From: Bacteroidales bacterium
Lineage (GTDB): Bacteria > Bacteroidota > Bacteroidia > Bacteroidales > UBA932
NCBI GenBank assembly: GCA_021371955.1
Contig: JAJFVD010000006.1
Location: 110,787-174,786, forward strand
Reading direction: 5' to 3'
Length of the DNA: 64,000 nt
The notes under the pieces were generated by a model. It had not been told where the DNA came from and did not search any database. It saw only the letters and a list, made by a program, of their open reading frames with translations. Positions 44,808 through 53,646 of the stretch are shown in pieces; within the stretch, counting starts at the first letter, position 1, and every line of letters starts with the position of its first letter. Both the position numbers and the translations under genes were made by a program.

Positions 44808-46253
44808 TTGAAAAAATTAGACAGGTTTATTATCCAGGCTTTTCTGGGTCCGTTTATTCTGACCTTTCTCATTGTGACTTTCGTCCTGATGATGCACTTT
44901 TTGTGGCTCTACATAGACGAACTTGTTGGGAAAGGCCTTAGTCTCGGAGTTATTGCCGAGTTTTTAGGCTGGGGGGCAGCAACGTTAATCCCTCTTGCCC
45001 TTCCGCTTGCTACCCTGCTTGCTTCAATAATGACTCTGGGCGGTTTCGGGGAAAATAACGAACTGCTTGCCATGAAGGCTGCCGGAATATCGCTTCCGAG
45101 GGTTTTGACTCCGCTTATAGTGCTCTCCTTCTTTATTTCAGTTGGGGCATTCTTTGCTTCCAACAACCTTATTCCGCTTGCGTATGACAATATATATACA
45201 CTCCGGGATGATATAAACAAAACAAAAGAGGAGATAAGCATACCAACGGGCATATTCTATGACGGAATAGAGAATTATACCATCCGTATTGACAGCCGGG
45301 ACGAAAAAACCGATATGCTGTACAAAATGATGGTTTACGACCACTCCAAAAACCTTGGTAACCTAAGCCTGACAATTGCAGACTCGGGGTCGATGAAACT
45401 TACTCCGGACAAACAGAACCTGCTTTTTACACTATATGACGGGAACACATACGAGGAAACTCCCCGCGAGTCAATTGAAGACACGCTGTACACAATTCAG
45501 AAAATCGGATTTAAAAAACAGGAGGTAATAATCTCTCTCGCAAATTATGCGTTCCAGCGGTCGGAATCCGGCAGATTCAGCGGGGAGGTAAATGCTCTTA
45601 AACTGAGCGAACTATCCACAATGAGAGACTCCCTCGATACAACCTATGCAAAAATAAAGGTATATCAGGTTAGAAATCTTGTCATGGGAGGAGGCCTTAC
45701 CTATTCAAAAGAGTTTGACACTACTATTTCCAAAAAATTCACGAAGACCGTTGATTTGAATCAGATTGGAAAGTGGCGCTCGGCAGGAGAGAAAAAAATA
45801 GCATACGAACAGGCTCTCGCTCAAATGGAGAGTGCGCTTACTCTATTGGACAATTATGAAATTGAAGAGCAGCAGTATTCGCTGCCTTTACGACAGGCCA
45901 GTATAGCCTGGTACCGAAAATTTACTGTATCTCTGGCGTGCTTAATCTTCTTTTTTATAGGTGCCCCATTGGGAGCTATTATCCGAAAGGGAGGGCTGGG
46001 AACGCCATCGGTTATTTCGATTTTATTCTTTGTTTTTTACTGGGTAATTGACATCTCAGGGAAAAAACTTGCAACGGACGGATCTATAACCCCTGCAATG
46101 GGAACGTTTGTCTCTTCGCTTGTTTTGCTTCCGATTGGCATATTTCTGACATGGAAATCTACAAGAGACTCAAATCTGTTTAACCCGGATAAATATCTTG
46201 CTATACTTAAGAAAATTACCGATTTAAGAAAAAGGAACAGGGAGACGATATGA
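44808..46253 (+). CDS. LptF/LptG-family permease
   Basis: An inner-membrane protein of the YjgP/YjgQ family, with three N-terminal membrane helices, a beta-jellyroll periplasmic domain (about 130-370) and three C-terminal helices. It carries lipopolysaccharide from the inner membrane to the periplasmic bridge, driven by LptB. The frame is open to a TTG at 44781 inside alaS, but AGGAG at 44799-44803 lies 4 bases before the TTG at 44808, and the conserved KKLDRFIIQAFLGPFILTFL starts there; 481 residues. The stop overlaps the fmt ATG (ATGA). A second member is encoded at 51322-52410. Confidence 0.9.
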   Translation: MKKLDRFIIQAFLGPFILTFLIVTFVLMMHFLWLYIDELVGKGLSLGVIAEFLGWGAATLIPLALPLATLLASIMTLGGFGENNELLAMKAAGISLPRVLTPLIVLSFFISVGAFFASNNLIPLAYDNIYTLRDDINKTKEEISIPTGIFYDGIENYTIRIDSRDEKTDMLYKMMVYDHSKNLGNLSLTIADSGSMKLTPDKQNLLFTLYDGNTYEETPRESIEDTLYTIQKIGFKKQEVIISLANYAFQRSESGRFSGEVNALKLSELSTMRDSLDTTYAKIKVYQVRNLVMGGGLTYSKEFDTTISKKFTKTVDLNQIGKWRSAGEKKIAYEQALAQMESALTLLDNYEIEEQQYSLPLRQASIAWYRKFTVSLACLIFFFIGAPLGAIIRKGGLGTPSVISILFFVFYWVIDISGKKLATDGSITPAMGTFVSSLVLLPIGIFLTWKSTRDSNLFNPDKYLAILKKITDLRKRNRETI

Positions 46254-47209
46254 ACAGAAGAGGGAGAATAGTATTTATGGGTACTCCGCAATTTGCGGTT
46301 GCCCCGCTAAGAAGACTTATAGAAGAAGGCTTTGATATCGCCGCCGTTGTTACTGTACCCGACAAGCCAAGCGGACGCGGGCTTGTGCCAACTCCAAGCG
46401 ACGTTAAAATATATGCAGACAGTTGCGCAATTCCGGTCCTTCAGCCGGTTTCGCTAAAAGATCCTCAGTTTCTGGAAAGCCTGAATGCTTTTAAGGCAAA
46501 CCTCTTTATAGTTGTCGCATTTCGTATGTTGCCAAAAGAAGTATGGTCCATACCAACTCTAGGGACTTTTAATCTTCACGCCTCTCTTTTGCCCGACTAC
46601 AGGGGTGCTGCGCCAATAAACTGGGCATTGATTAACGGAGAGAAAAAAACCGGTGTTACAACTTTCCTTATAGATGAAAAAATTGACACCGGAGCAATTC
46701 TTTTCCGGGAAGAGTGCGAAATTTACGAAGAAGACAATGCCGAAGCACTACACGACCGGTTGATGAACATGGGAGGCGAGCTGGTGGTTAAAACAGCATC
46801 TGCCCTGCTCGGAGGGGAGATAGAAGCAGTAGCTCAGTCGGAAAAAGAAAATCCGGTTATCCACTCTGCTCCAAAGCTCACAAAAGAGACCGGCAGAATT
46901 GACTGGAACAAAAATCCGTGGGAAATACACAATATTGTGAGAGGATTAAGCCCATACCCTGCAGCACATTCAATCCTGACAAACGGAGAAAAAGAGTTTG
47001 CTCTTAAGATATTTTCAACCCGATACGTGTTGTTTGACAGCAACGTCGAATACGGCAAAATTACCGGAATCACTAAAAATTCTTTCCATGTAGTATGTAA
47101 AGGAGGAAGTGTAGAAATTCTTGAGGTTCAGCTCCCCGGGAAAAAACGGGTTACAACAAGAGAGTTTCTGTCCGGTTTTCGCAACCCTGAAAACTTTAAA
47201 TTCATCTGA
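46250..47209 (+). CDS. fmt: Methionyl-tRNA formyltransferase
   Basis: The 319-residue enzyme formylates Met on the initiator tRNA with 10-formyl-tetrahydrofolate. The catalytic region has FNLHASLLPDYRGAAPINWA (about 104-123, with the Asn-His and the substrate loop) and the conserved GVTTFLIDEKIDTGAIL (about 131-147). The C-terminal domain (about 210-319) binds tRNA. Start and stop of neighbouring genes overlap (ATGA with the permease; two bases to the next gene), showing an operon. Def is not in the window. Confidence 0.96.
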   Translation: MNRRGRIVFMGTPQFAVAPLRRLIEEGFDIAAVVTVPDKPSGRGLVPTPSDVKIYADSCAIPVLQPVSLKDPQFLESLNAFKANLFIVVAFRMLPKEVWSIPTLGTFNLHASLLPDYRGAAPINWALINGEKKTGVTTFLIDEKIDTGAILFREECEIYEEDNAEALHDRLMNMGGELVVKTASALLGGEIEAVAQSEKENPVIHSAPKLTKETGRIDWNKNPWEIHNIVRGLSPYPAAHSILTNGEKEFALKIFSTRYVLFDSNVEYGKITGITKNSFHVVCKGGSVEILEVQLPGKKRVTTREFLSGFRNPENFKFI

Positions 47210-47211
47210 TA

Positions 47212-47844
47212 ATGGATGAAATTGTTATTCTGGCAAACGGCGATTTTCCATCGCATCCGGTTCCTCTGAAAATACTCAACAGCGGAAGGAGAATTGTCTG
47301 CTGCGACGGAGCGGCAGAAAGACTTATAGCTGCCGGAATTATTCCTTCTGCAATAATAGGAGACATGGACAGTCTTGACAGCAACATCCAGGATTCCTAT
47401 TCCGAAAGAATAATAAAGGTCTCCTGCCAGGAAACAAACGATTTGACAAAGGCTTTCAATTATTCACTATCATTCCAGCCCTCCCGGATATTCATTCTTG
47501 GAGCCACCGGATTCAGGGAAGATCACACTTTGGGAAATATTTCCCTTTTATCTGAGTACAGGGGAACTTCTGCAGTAGAAGTTGAGATGTTCACAAACAA
47601 CGGGAAGTTTATCCCAATATCGGGCACTCATACATTCCACGCACCGAAAGGAAGCAGCGTATCCGTTTTTTCTCTTGACAACGGGATTTCAATTCATTCT
47701 ACTGGACTGCAGTATCCGCTTGATGAAGTAGTTTTTGATTCATGGTGGAAGGCGACACTAAATGTGTCAGTAAAAAATCGCTTCACTCTCAGGTTCAAAT
47801 CGGGCCGCGTTATTGTTTTTATAGGCTATAGTTCAGTAAAATAA
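47212..47844 (+). CDS. Thiamine pyrophosphokinase
   Basis: The 210-residue enzyme transfers pyrophosphate from ATP to thiamine. Motifs are CCDGAAERLIAAGIIPSAII then GDMDSLD (about 58-64) with the metal-binding Asp residues, QETNDLTKAF (about 78-87) and the strand GATGFREDHTLGNI (about 101-114). The C-terminal beta sandwich (about 135-210) binds thiamine. It ends the alaS-permease-fmt run and is followed by a shared terminator. Confidence 0.9.
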   Translation: MDEIVILANGDFPSHPVPLKILNSGRRIVCCDGAAERLIAAGIIPSAIIGDMDSLDSNIQDSYSERIIKVSCQETNDLTKAFNYSLSFQPSRIFILGATGFREDHTLGNISLLSEYRGTSAVEVEMFTNNGKFIPISGTHTFHAPKGSSVSVFSLDNGISIHSTGLQYPLDEVVFDSWWKATLNVSVKNRFTLRFKSGRVIVFIGYSSVK

Positions 47845-47846
47845 AA

Positions 47847-47873
47847 AAAGCGGCCCCAAAAAAGGACCGCTTT
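47847..47873. terminator. Bidirectional terminator between thiamine kinase and HU genes
   Basis: AAAGCGG (47847-47853) pairs with CCGCTTT (47867-47873), with a C-rich inner part containing a mismatch. A-rich sequence lies on the left and T-rich on the right, so T tracts follow in both directions. It suits both convergent genes. Confidence 0.65.
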
Positions 47874-47894
47874 AATTAATAATTTATCGTTTAG

Positions 47895-48167
47895 TTACTT
47901 AACTTTCTTGTTAAGTTCTGCTCCGGCTTTAAATCTTACAACTTTTTTGGCTGCAATTTTTATTTTAGCACCTGTGCGAGGGTTTCTTCCGTTACGGGCA
48001 TTTCTTGCATTAACAGAAAATGTACCAAAACCAACGAGAGTAAGTCTCTCGCCTTTTTTCATTGCGTCTCCTGATACACCGATAAATGCATCGAGAGCTT
48101 TTTTAGCGTCAACTTTTGTAAGATCGGCCTTAGCCGCGATAGCTGAAATCAATTCTGCCTTATTCAT
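47895..48167 (-). CDS. HU-family DNA-binding protein
   Basis: The 90-residue protein has the HU fold over its whole length: N-terminal helices MNKAELISAIAAKADLTKVD, the signature VGFGTFSVNARNARNGRNPRTG (about 45-66) with the DNA-inserting arm PRTGAKI, and the C-terminal strand and helix. It bends and compacts DNA as a dimer. It is a single gene with its own strong promoter and a terminator. Confidence 0.97.
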   Translation of the reverse strand: MNKAELISAIAAKADLTKVDAKKALDAFIGVSGDAMKKGERLTLVGFGTFSVNARNARNGRNPRTGAKIKIAAKKVVRFKAGAELNKKVK

Positions 48168-48205
48168 AATATTAAGTTTAGGATGTTGAATTACTTGTCT
48201 TTGTG

Positions 48206-48236
48206 CAAATATAAATTATAAATTCAAAATTTCAAA
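48206..48236 (-). promoter_or_regulatory. Promoter of the HU gene
   Basis: On the minus strand TTTG (48236-48233), 19 bases, TATATTTG (48213-48206): a textbook Bacteroidetes -33/-7 pair. The start should lie near 48199 with a 30-nt leader. The remainder of 48168-48369 is AT-rich with two small inverted repeats (AGGGT..ACCCT at 48312-48328 and TTGATAA 48332-48338 with TTATCAA 48359-48365) and no gene. Confidence 0.7.
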
Positions 48237-48369
48237 CAAAAAAACAATTTTTTATCAGTATAAAATAAATAATAATCTAACGTCGTTTTTAGTCCTCTGC
48301 GCCTTTCGTTTAGGGTTACTTTTACCCTTTTTTGATAATAAATCGTAAGTTAAATAATTTATCAATAAG

Positions 48370-49302
48370 TTACAACGTTTTACCCATTTTTTTTGCGATA
48401 TTCTCTTCAAGTTCCCTTTTTTTCTTCTCAAATGCAGTAAATTCTTCACTTTCCGGGAACATTGGCCTGTGTTCTCTCATAAGTGCCAACCGTTTATAAT
48501 CTTCAAGCAAAGCGAGTGTCCCGTTAGAAAAAACAAATTCCGCAAACCGCTCCCATACATATTCTGTTCCCTCTTTCGAAATATGAATCATGTCCGGGGC
48601 ATAAAAGCGATAATCCCTCAACTCGTCCATCACAATTTCGTATGAAGGGAAATAAACTGCATTAGGGAAATTATTCACCAGCTCTTCGATGGCAAGAAGA
48701 AGCCTTGCCTTACTCAGCTGGTTCCCATGCGCTCCATCTTTCAGGTGCCTGACAGGGCTCACATTGAATAACCATTTTTTTTGCGGGTGCTTCTCTAAAT
48801 GAGGCGCCAGAAAATCTACAATTTCCTTAACAGACAGATTTTCTCTTACGAAGCTGTCCGAATGCAATTTATGACAATTTGCGACTACTCTGCCAGTGCT
48901 TTTGAGCCTGTAAATCCAGGATGTGCCAAGCGTTATTGCAACCCATTCCGAGTCTTTAAAAAAGCGGGCACTCTGCTCCAGCGATAAGTTGATTTTATTT
49001 AAGAGGCCCTCCTCTGTCATATCGCTGTACTCGCTGCTGTGGGCAAGGCTCTTGTATATGTCTCCGTTAATTATAATATCGTCTTTTGTATAGCGGGAGG
49101 GATTTGAAAGTTTGTCAAGAGAGGAGGCTATTGAGGCAGGATTGTAAAGTACGCCAAACGGATTTACATTCACGTCGAAACTCATTCTGGACATTATCTC
49201 CCCTATCTCCTGTGCAAAGCAGGAACCCAGGAAAATAATTTTGCTTTCATACGATATCTTATATGGTGATATTCCGGTTTCTGCTTTTGTTTGCCACTTC
49301 AT
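48370..49302 (-). CDS. GSCFA-domain protein
   Basis: The 310-residue protein carries the family name motif GSCFAQEIG (about 31-39) early on, then NPFGVLYNPASI, ITLGTSWIYR and, near residue 180, NVSPVRHLKDG and the later IHISKEGTEYVWERF. The motifs resemble the GDSL/SGNH hydrolase blocks (Ser, Gly, Asn, His), so an esterase or acyl-transfer function is plausible. The family is largely Bacteroidota and proteobacterial and lacks a known substrate. The first 44 bases overlap the end of queG, so the two are translationally linked. Confidence 0.9.
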   Translation of the reverse strand: MKWQTKAETGISPYKISYESKIIFLGSCFAQEIGEIMSRMSFDVNVNPFGVLYNPASIASSLDKLSNPSRYTKDDIIINGDIYKSLAHSSEYSDMTEEGLLNKINLSLEQSARFFKDSEWVAITLGTSWIYRLKSTGRVVANCHKLHSDSFVRENLSVKEIVDFLAPHLEKHPQKKWLFNVSPVRHLKDGAHGNQLSKARLLLAIEELVNNFPNAVYFPSYEIVMDELRDYRFYAPDMIHISKEGTEYVWERFAEFVFSNGTLALLEDYKRLALMREHRPMFPESEEFTAFEKKKRELEENIAKKMGKTL

Positions 49303-50245
49303 CTGATATCTTTTTTTCTACAAGACCCGATTTAATTTTTTGTAACCCCGGCCTTGAAAGGGGCGATTCGGAAAAATATTCCTTAAATGTATCCTCTTCC
49401 ATTGCCATCCATTCGCCGGCATTTAATTCCGGGAGCGTCTTTGAATATCCGGCCAGAGAGAGCGGCATAAATTCCTGCCAGAGGCCCGGATTTCCTTTTG
49501 CCGACCATGGACATGCATTCATGCATATGTCACAACCAAATATACTGTTTTTTAAATCAATAATAAACTCTTCCTGCGCATACTCTTTCTTCGACTCAAT
49601 AGTCTGATAGGATATGCATTTTCTCGCATCAACCCTGAACGGCCGGCAAAGAGCTCCGGTAGGACAGGAATCAAGGCATTTAGTACACTTTCCGCACCCG
49701 GCCGGTACCATCTTGCCATATTTTACTTCCCGGTCAAGAATTATCACTCCAATGAGTGTATGCAGCCCGTATCTCCGGCTGATGAGAAAAGTGCTCTTTC
49801 CTATGAAACCAAGTCCCGCTTTTGCGGCCCAGGCTCTTTCAAAAACCGGGGCAGAGTCTGTAAAAGCTCTTGCTGTTGCCTCCGGAATAAGCGTTTTTAT
49901 CTCTTTTATGATTTTAAACAGTTTGTCTTTTATTACCCTGTGATAATCCATGCCGTATGCATAAGAGGCTATCCGGGGAAGAGATTCATCCTGAAGAACA
50001 AGCGGTTTATAGGGGGCGAGAAAGCACAAAACAGATTTTGCTCCATCTAAAAGCAGCCCCGGATCTTCCCTGAGCGACATATTTCCTGCCATATATCCCA
50101 TACCGGCACTATGACCTTCTGCTATATATTCTTCCAGATGCAGCCTTTCAGTTGTGAGTTTTTCAACGGGAGCAGCGCCAAAATCGACAAAGCCCGCCTC
50201 TTTTGATAAAGCAGATATGACCTCATACAACTCTTCTCCGTTCAT
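49259..50245 (-). CDS. queG: Epoxyqueuosine reductase QueG
   Basis: The enzyme reduces epoxyqueuosine to queuosine in the anticodon loop of tRNA, using cobalamin and two 4Fe-4S clusters. The ferredoxin part is CGKCTKCLDSCP (about 190-201) and CDICMNACPWSAKG (about 245-258); the domain before it (about 40-180) holds the cobalamin site. The frame reaches 50266, but ATG at 50245 (MNGEELYEV) lies 5 bases downstream of a TACTTTTG -7 box (50257-50250) and fits the family start; 328 residues. Tgt, an earlier step of the same pathway, is at 52416-53546. Confidence 0.95.
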   Translation of the reverse strand: MNGEELYEVISALSKEAGFVDFGAAPVEKLTTERLHLEEYIAEGHSAGMGYMAGNMSLREDPGLLLDGAKSVLCFLAPYKPLVLQDESLPRIASYAYGMDYHRVIKDKLFKIIKEIKTLIPEATARAFTDSAPVFERAWAAKAGLGFIGKSTFLISRRYGLHTLIGVIILDREVKYGKMVPAGCGKCTKCLDSCPTGALCRPFRVDARKCISYQTIESKKEYAQEEFIIDLKNSIFGCDICMNACPWSAKGNPGLWQEFMPLSLAGYSKTLPELNAGEWMAMEEDTFKEYFSESPLSRPGLQKIKSGLVEKKISDEVANKSRNRNITI

Positions 50246-50249
50246 ATAA

Positions 50250-50257
50250 CAAAAGTA
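50250..50257 (-). promoter_or_regulatory. -7 box of queG
   Basis: TACTTTTG on the minus strand matches TAnnTTTG and lies inside the longer open frame, which supports the ATG at 50245 as the start. The mRNA would be nearly leaderless. Confidence 0.4.
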
Positions 50258-50311
50258 AATAAACATTTAATGAAATCTGGAATTAAAATTAAAGATTTAG
50301 TATAAAATTCA

Positions 50312-50319
50312 TACATTTG
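50312..50319 (+). promoter_or_regulatory. -7 box of the SDR gene
   Basis: TACATTTG matches TAnnTTTG, 40 bases before the ATG at 50360. The -33 element is not obvious. Confidence 0.45.
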
Positions 50320-50359
50320 TACCTCATTTCGCTTACAAAAAGATAATTTTCTTTAACAT

Positions 50360-51307
50360 ATGAATATTTTAGTAGTTGGTGCCGGCGGACAGATTGGTAC
50401 GGAGTTAATTCCACACTTACAAAAAAATTATGGTTACGATAATGTAATCGCTGCCGATGTAAGGCCCGAGGTAGTTGAACGTCTCATCAATATTTCAAGG
50501 TCAGTGACACTTGACGCTTTGGATGTAAAATCATATTCAGCAATTATTAAAGAGAACAGAATAGACAGAATATATAATCTGGTTGCTCTCCTGTCGGCAA
50601 CCGGCGAAAAGAACCCTCAGCTTGCATGGTCGGTTAATATGGGAGCCCTTCTTAATTCCCTCGAACTGGCAAGAGAGTTCAAATGTTCAATTTTCACACC
50701 AAGTTCCATAGGTGCGTTCGGAAACAATACTCCTCACGACAATACTCCTCAAGATACTGTTATGCGCCCGAATACGATGTATGGGGTATGCAAGGTTTCA
50801 GGAGAATTACTGAGTGACTACTACTATTCACGATTTGGTGTCGATTCGAGAAGTGTAAGATTTCCGGGAATTATTTCAAACGGATGCCTTCCCGGCGGAG
50901 GCACAACAGATTATGCAGTTGAAGTATTCTATGAGATAATCCGTAAGGGAACATATACCTGCCAGATTCCAGAAAACACATATATGGATATGCTTTATAT
51001 GCCGGATGCTCTTGAGGCAACAACCCAGCTTATGGATGCAGATCCTGCAACGCTCATTCACAGAAACAGCTTTAACGTAACAGGAATGAGCTTCTCTCCA
51101 AAAGAGTTGTTTTCTGCAATCAGCAAAAGAATCCCTTCTGCAAAGTTTGATTATAATGTAGATCCTGTGAAGGATGCCATCTCTGCTTCATGGCCAAATT
51201 ATATGGACGACAGCTGCGCCCGCAAAGAGTGGGGCTGGAAACCAAAATGGGGCATGGAAGAGATGATTGACGACATGCTCTCTGCAATACGCCTTAAACA
51301 GCTTTAA
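50360..51307 (+). CDS. SDR-family L-threonine 3-dehydrogenase-like enzyme
   Basis: The 315-residue extended short-chain dehydrogenase has an N-terminal Rossmann motif GAGGQIGTEL (about 7-16) and the catalytic Y-x3-K as YGVCK (about 141-145). The overall sequence, with TPSSIGAFG and RFPGIISNG, is like the SDR-type L-threonine 3-dehydrogenases (UDP-glucose-epimerase related), which oxidise threonine to 2-amino-3-oxobutyrate with NAD+. The usual partner, glycine C-acetyltransferase, is not next to it, so the assignment rests on sequence only. Confidence 0.8.
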   Translation: MNILVVGAGGQIGTELIPHLQKNYGYDNVIAADVRPEVVERLINISRSVTLDALDVKSYSAIIKENRIDRIYNLVALLSATGEKNPQLAWSVNMGALLNSLELAREFKCSIFTPSSIGAFGNNTPHDNTPQDTVMRPNTMYGVCKVSGELLSDYYYSRFGVDSRSVRFPGIISNGCLPGGGTTDYAVEVFYEIIRKGTYTCQIPENTYMDMLYMPDALEATTQLMDADPATLIHRNSFNVTGMSFSPKELFSAISKRIPSAKFDYNVDPVKDAISASWPNYMDDSCARKEWGWKPKWGMEEMIDDMLSAIRLKQL

Positions 51308-51317
51308 GAAGCCCTGC

Positions 51318-51333
51318 GCCCCTATTTTGGGGC
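51318..51333. terminator. Small hairpin between convergent genes
   Basis: GCCCC (51318-51322) and GGGGC (51329-51333) pair around TATTTT in the 14-base gap between the SDR and LptF/G-type genes, overlapping the latter's stop. No T tract follows, so this is a weak candidate. Confidence 0.3.
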
Positions 51334-52410
51334 AATCCTGTAGAGGAAATAGGCAATCAGCCCATAAACCATGTTAGGCACCCACAGTGCTATATAAGGA
51401 GGCAGTACTCCGGAGTGGACAAACATCTGGCTGAACCTTAAAAACAGGATATAGGAGAAGCTTAGTGTAATACCTATTCCGATATTAACGCCTATTCCTC
51501 CTCTCTTTCTCTTTGAAGAGAGAGATACGCCCATAATCGTAAGGATTATTGCGGCAAATGGAAGCGCCAGCCTGGTATGCTTTTCAATCTGGGCATATTT
51601 TACCATTTTATCCCCTCTCAATTTTTGAATCTTTATCATCTCATTAAGTTTGTTGAAACTCAATGATTCTACCACATTTTTTCGGGTAGCCAAATCGCTG
51701 AATGTAAGATTTATGACAGTATCTTTAATTTTACCGCTCTCTATCTGTTCAACATTCCCTTTGTAGGATCTTATGTAGTAGTCATAAAGGGTCCATCCTT
51801 GTTTTGTACTGTCCCATACAGCAGTTTCCGCAGAAAGTTTTGAAGTTATTTTGTGTCCGTCGAGGCTTTCCAGGGTGAACTTCATTGCTGTTTTGTTGAG
51901 GTTATTGAAAGACTCCATGTATACATACTCACCGGGAGAAAGCTGATAATGAATATTGCGGTTTGTGTTAAGGAATTTCTTTTTTACATAGAGCTCTTCA
52001 AAGGCTATCCTGTTTGTATTTGCCGGAGGTATGATATACAGGTTAAGGATGAGACTGAAAATTGTTATGAATACTGCAGAAATCATATACGGATAAAGGA
52101 ACCTGTTAAAACTGATTCCTCCCGACAATACGGCTACAATTTCGCTGTCCGAGGCAAGCTTGGATGTGAAAAATATTACTGTTATAAATACAAACAGAGG
52201 GCTGAACATATTTATAAAATACGGAACAAAATTGGCATAATAGTCAAAGATAATCGCCTTGAGAGGAGCCTGATTCTGAACGAAGTTGTCTATCTTCTCG
52301 CTTATGTCAAAAATTATTACAATACCAATTATAATGAGCAGTGCCGACAGATAAGTGCCGATAAACTTTCTGATAATGTATCTGTCCAGTATTGTTGGTT
52401 TGAAATTCAT
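51322..52410 (-). CDS. LptF/LptG-family permease (second member)
   Basis: The 362-residue protein has the six-helix YjgP/YjgQ layout with a periplasmic jellyroll (about 135-255). The opening LDRYIIRKFIGTYLSALLIII corresponds to the KKLDRFIIQAFLGPF start of the 44808-46253 permease, so the two are the likely LptF/LptG pair for lipopolysaccharide export. In enterobacteria the two genes are adjacent; here they are about 5 kb apart on opposite strands. This gene starts 5 bases after tgt. Confidence 0.9.
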   Translation of the reverse strand: MNFKPTILDRYIIRKFIGTYLSALLIIIGIVIIFDISEKIDNFVQNQAPLKAIIFDYYANFVPYFINMFSPLFVFITVIFFTSKLASDSEIVAVLSGGISFNRFLYPYMISAVFITIFSLILNLYIIPPANTNRIAFEELYVKKKFLNTNRNIHYQLSPGEYVYMESFNNLNKTAMKFTLESLDGHKITSKLSAETAVWDSTKQGWTLYDYYIRSYKGNVEQIESGKIKDTVINLTFSDLATRKNVVESLSFNKLNEMIKIQKLRGDKMVKYAQIEKHTRLALPFAAIILTIMGVSLSSKRKRGGIGVNIGIGITLSFSYILFLRFSQMFVHSGVLPPYIALWVPNMVYGLIAYFLYRIAPK

Positions 52411-52415
52411 AATGA

Positions 52416-53546
52416 CTATAGTTTGGTTTCAAGCCGCTTAACAATGTTATCTTTCCATGGTTTAAAATCCCCTGCCGCAATATGTTTTCTTGCCTCTTTC
52501 ACCAGCCAGAGATAAAATGCAAGGTTGTGTTCGCTGGCAATTTGTGCACCCAGTATCTCACCGGCAATAAAAAGGTGTCTCAGATATGCTTTTGTATATG
52601 TGTGGTCAACAAAAGATACTCCACCCGGGTCCAGCAGCGACAAATCATCGGCCCATTTCTTGTTTCTTATATTTATCATCCCCTCCGATGTAAAAAGCAT
52701 GCCGTTTCTTGCGTTTCTTGTAGGCATAACACAATCGAACATATCAATTCCTCTCGCTATCCCTTCAAGTATATTCGCCGGAGTTCCCACTCCCATTAAA
52801 TATCGTGGCTTATCCTTGGGTAAAACAGGGTCCAGCACTTCCAGTATCTGGTACATTATCTCAGTTGGTTCGCCAACAGAGAGCCCTCCAATTGCATATC
52901 CCTCCCGGTTAAGCGCAACAGCCAGCTCTGCAGCCTCCCTTCTGAGGTCGGGGTATACGCACCCCTGAACAATAGGGAAAAATGCCTGAGAATAGCCATA
53001 AAGCGGCTCAGTTGAGTCAAAGCGGGCACATCCCCTGAGCAGCCAGTTTTGCGTGAGAGCAAGTGATTTTTTTGCATAGGCATGATTTGAGTCCCCGGGA
53101 GGACATTCATCAAGTGCCATAATAATGTCTGCTCCAATTATACGCTGTATGTCCACAACCCCTTCCGGAGAAAACAGGTGTTTAGATCCGTCAATATGGG
53201 AGCGGAAAGTACATCCTTCCTCTGTCAATTTTCTGTTTTGTGCAAGAGAGAATACCTGATAGCCTCCGCTGTCTGTTAAAATAGGTCCCTGCCACGAACT
53301 GAATTTATGAAGCCCTCCTGCTTTCCGGATAATGTCTGTACCTGGTCTCAGATATAGATGATATGTGTTCCCAAGAATAATCTGGGCCTTTATGTCATCC
53401 TTTAAATCTCTGTGCAATATCGCTTTTACGGTGCCAAGCGTTCCAACCGGCATGAAGATTGGGGTCTCGATAATTCCGTGATCGGTATAAAGCAAACCAC
53501 AACGCGCGGAAGAATCCGGATCCTGAGCTGTTTTTTCAAATTTCAT
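52416..53546 (-). CDS. tgt: tRNA-guanine transglycosylase Tgt, zinc-ligand-poor form
   Basis: The 376-residue TIM-barrel enzyme exchanges guanine 34 of tRNA for preQ1. The family sequences PIFMPVGTLGTVKAI, LTDSGGYQVFSL (catalytic Asp, about residue 90) and FDCVMPTRNARNG (second Asp, about 265) are intact. Standard bacterial Tgt has a C-x-C-x2-C zinc motif followed by a histidine; here that region reads DPGGVSFVDHTYTKAYLRHL, so the three Cys positions hold Gly, Ser and Asp, while the histidine partner (ASEHNLAFY) remains. This looks like a Bacteroidota variant, not a defect. The ATG overlaps the end of the 89-nt element. Confidence 0.95.
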   Translation of the reverse strand: MKFEKTAQDPDSSARCGLLYTDHGIIETPIFMPVGTLGTVKAILHRDLKDDIKAQIILGNTYHLYLRPGTDIIRKAGGLHKFSSWQGPILTDSGGYQVFSLAQNRKLTEEGCTFRSHIDGSKHLFSPEGVVDIQRIIGADIIMALDECPPGDSNHAYAKKSLALTQNWLLRGCARFDSTEPLYGYSQAFFPIVQGCVYPDLRREAAELAVALNREGYAIGGLSVGEPTEIMYQILEVLDPVLPKDKPRYLMGVGTPANILEGIARGIDMFDCVMPTRNARNGMLFTSEGMINIRNKKWADDLSLLDPGGVSFVDHTYTKAYLRHLFIAGEILGAQIASEHNLAFYLWLVKEARKHIAAGDFKPWKDNIVKRLETKL

Positions 53547-53635
53547 CAGTTAATAATCTCGATTTTAATGGTCTGATGGAACTCGCATGTATTATTTTCA
53601 TGCAAGTTTGCGTTTATTGAACATGCTCGTTTCAT
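53547..53635 (-). repeat. 89-nt dispersed leader element, copy B
   Basis: This is the second copy of the element at 13971-14059, here in the opposite orientation, with 82/89 identical bases and no gaps. It starts 11 bases after the MFS transporter stop and ends at the tgt ATG. The stem-loop (53580-53589 with 53599-53608) and its loop are unchanged from copy A. It also has an open 29-codon frame beginning MKRACSINANLHENNTCEFH, ending in a TGA that overlaps the tgt start (TGATG). No promoter box was found before it, so it probably sits in an MFS-tgt transcript. Confidence 0.8.
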
Positions 53636-53646
53636 ATTAAAAATCA

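Noticed and set aside
48312..48328. A plus-strand terminator (AGGGT/ACCCT hairpin with T run) between HU and GSCFA genes
   Set aside because: No plus-strand gene ends there; it faces the wrong way for both minus-strand neighbours.
53547..53635. A preQ1 riboswitch before tgt
   Set aside because: The sequence has one AU-rich hairpin and no C-rich loop or A-rich pairing tail of the preQ1 classes, and the same element stands before a serine hydrolase gene.
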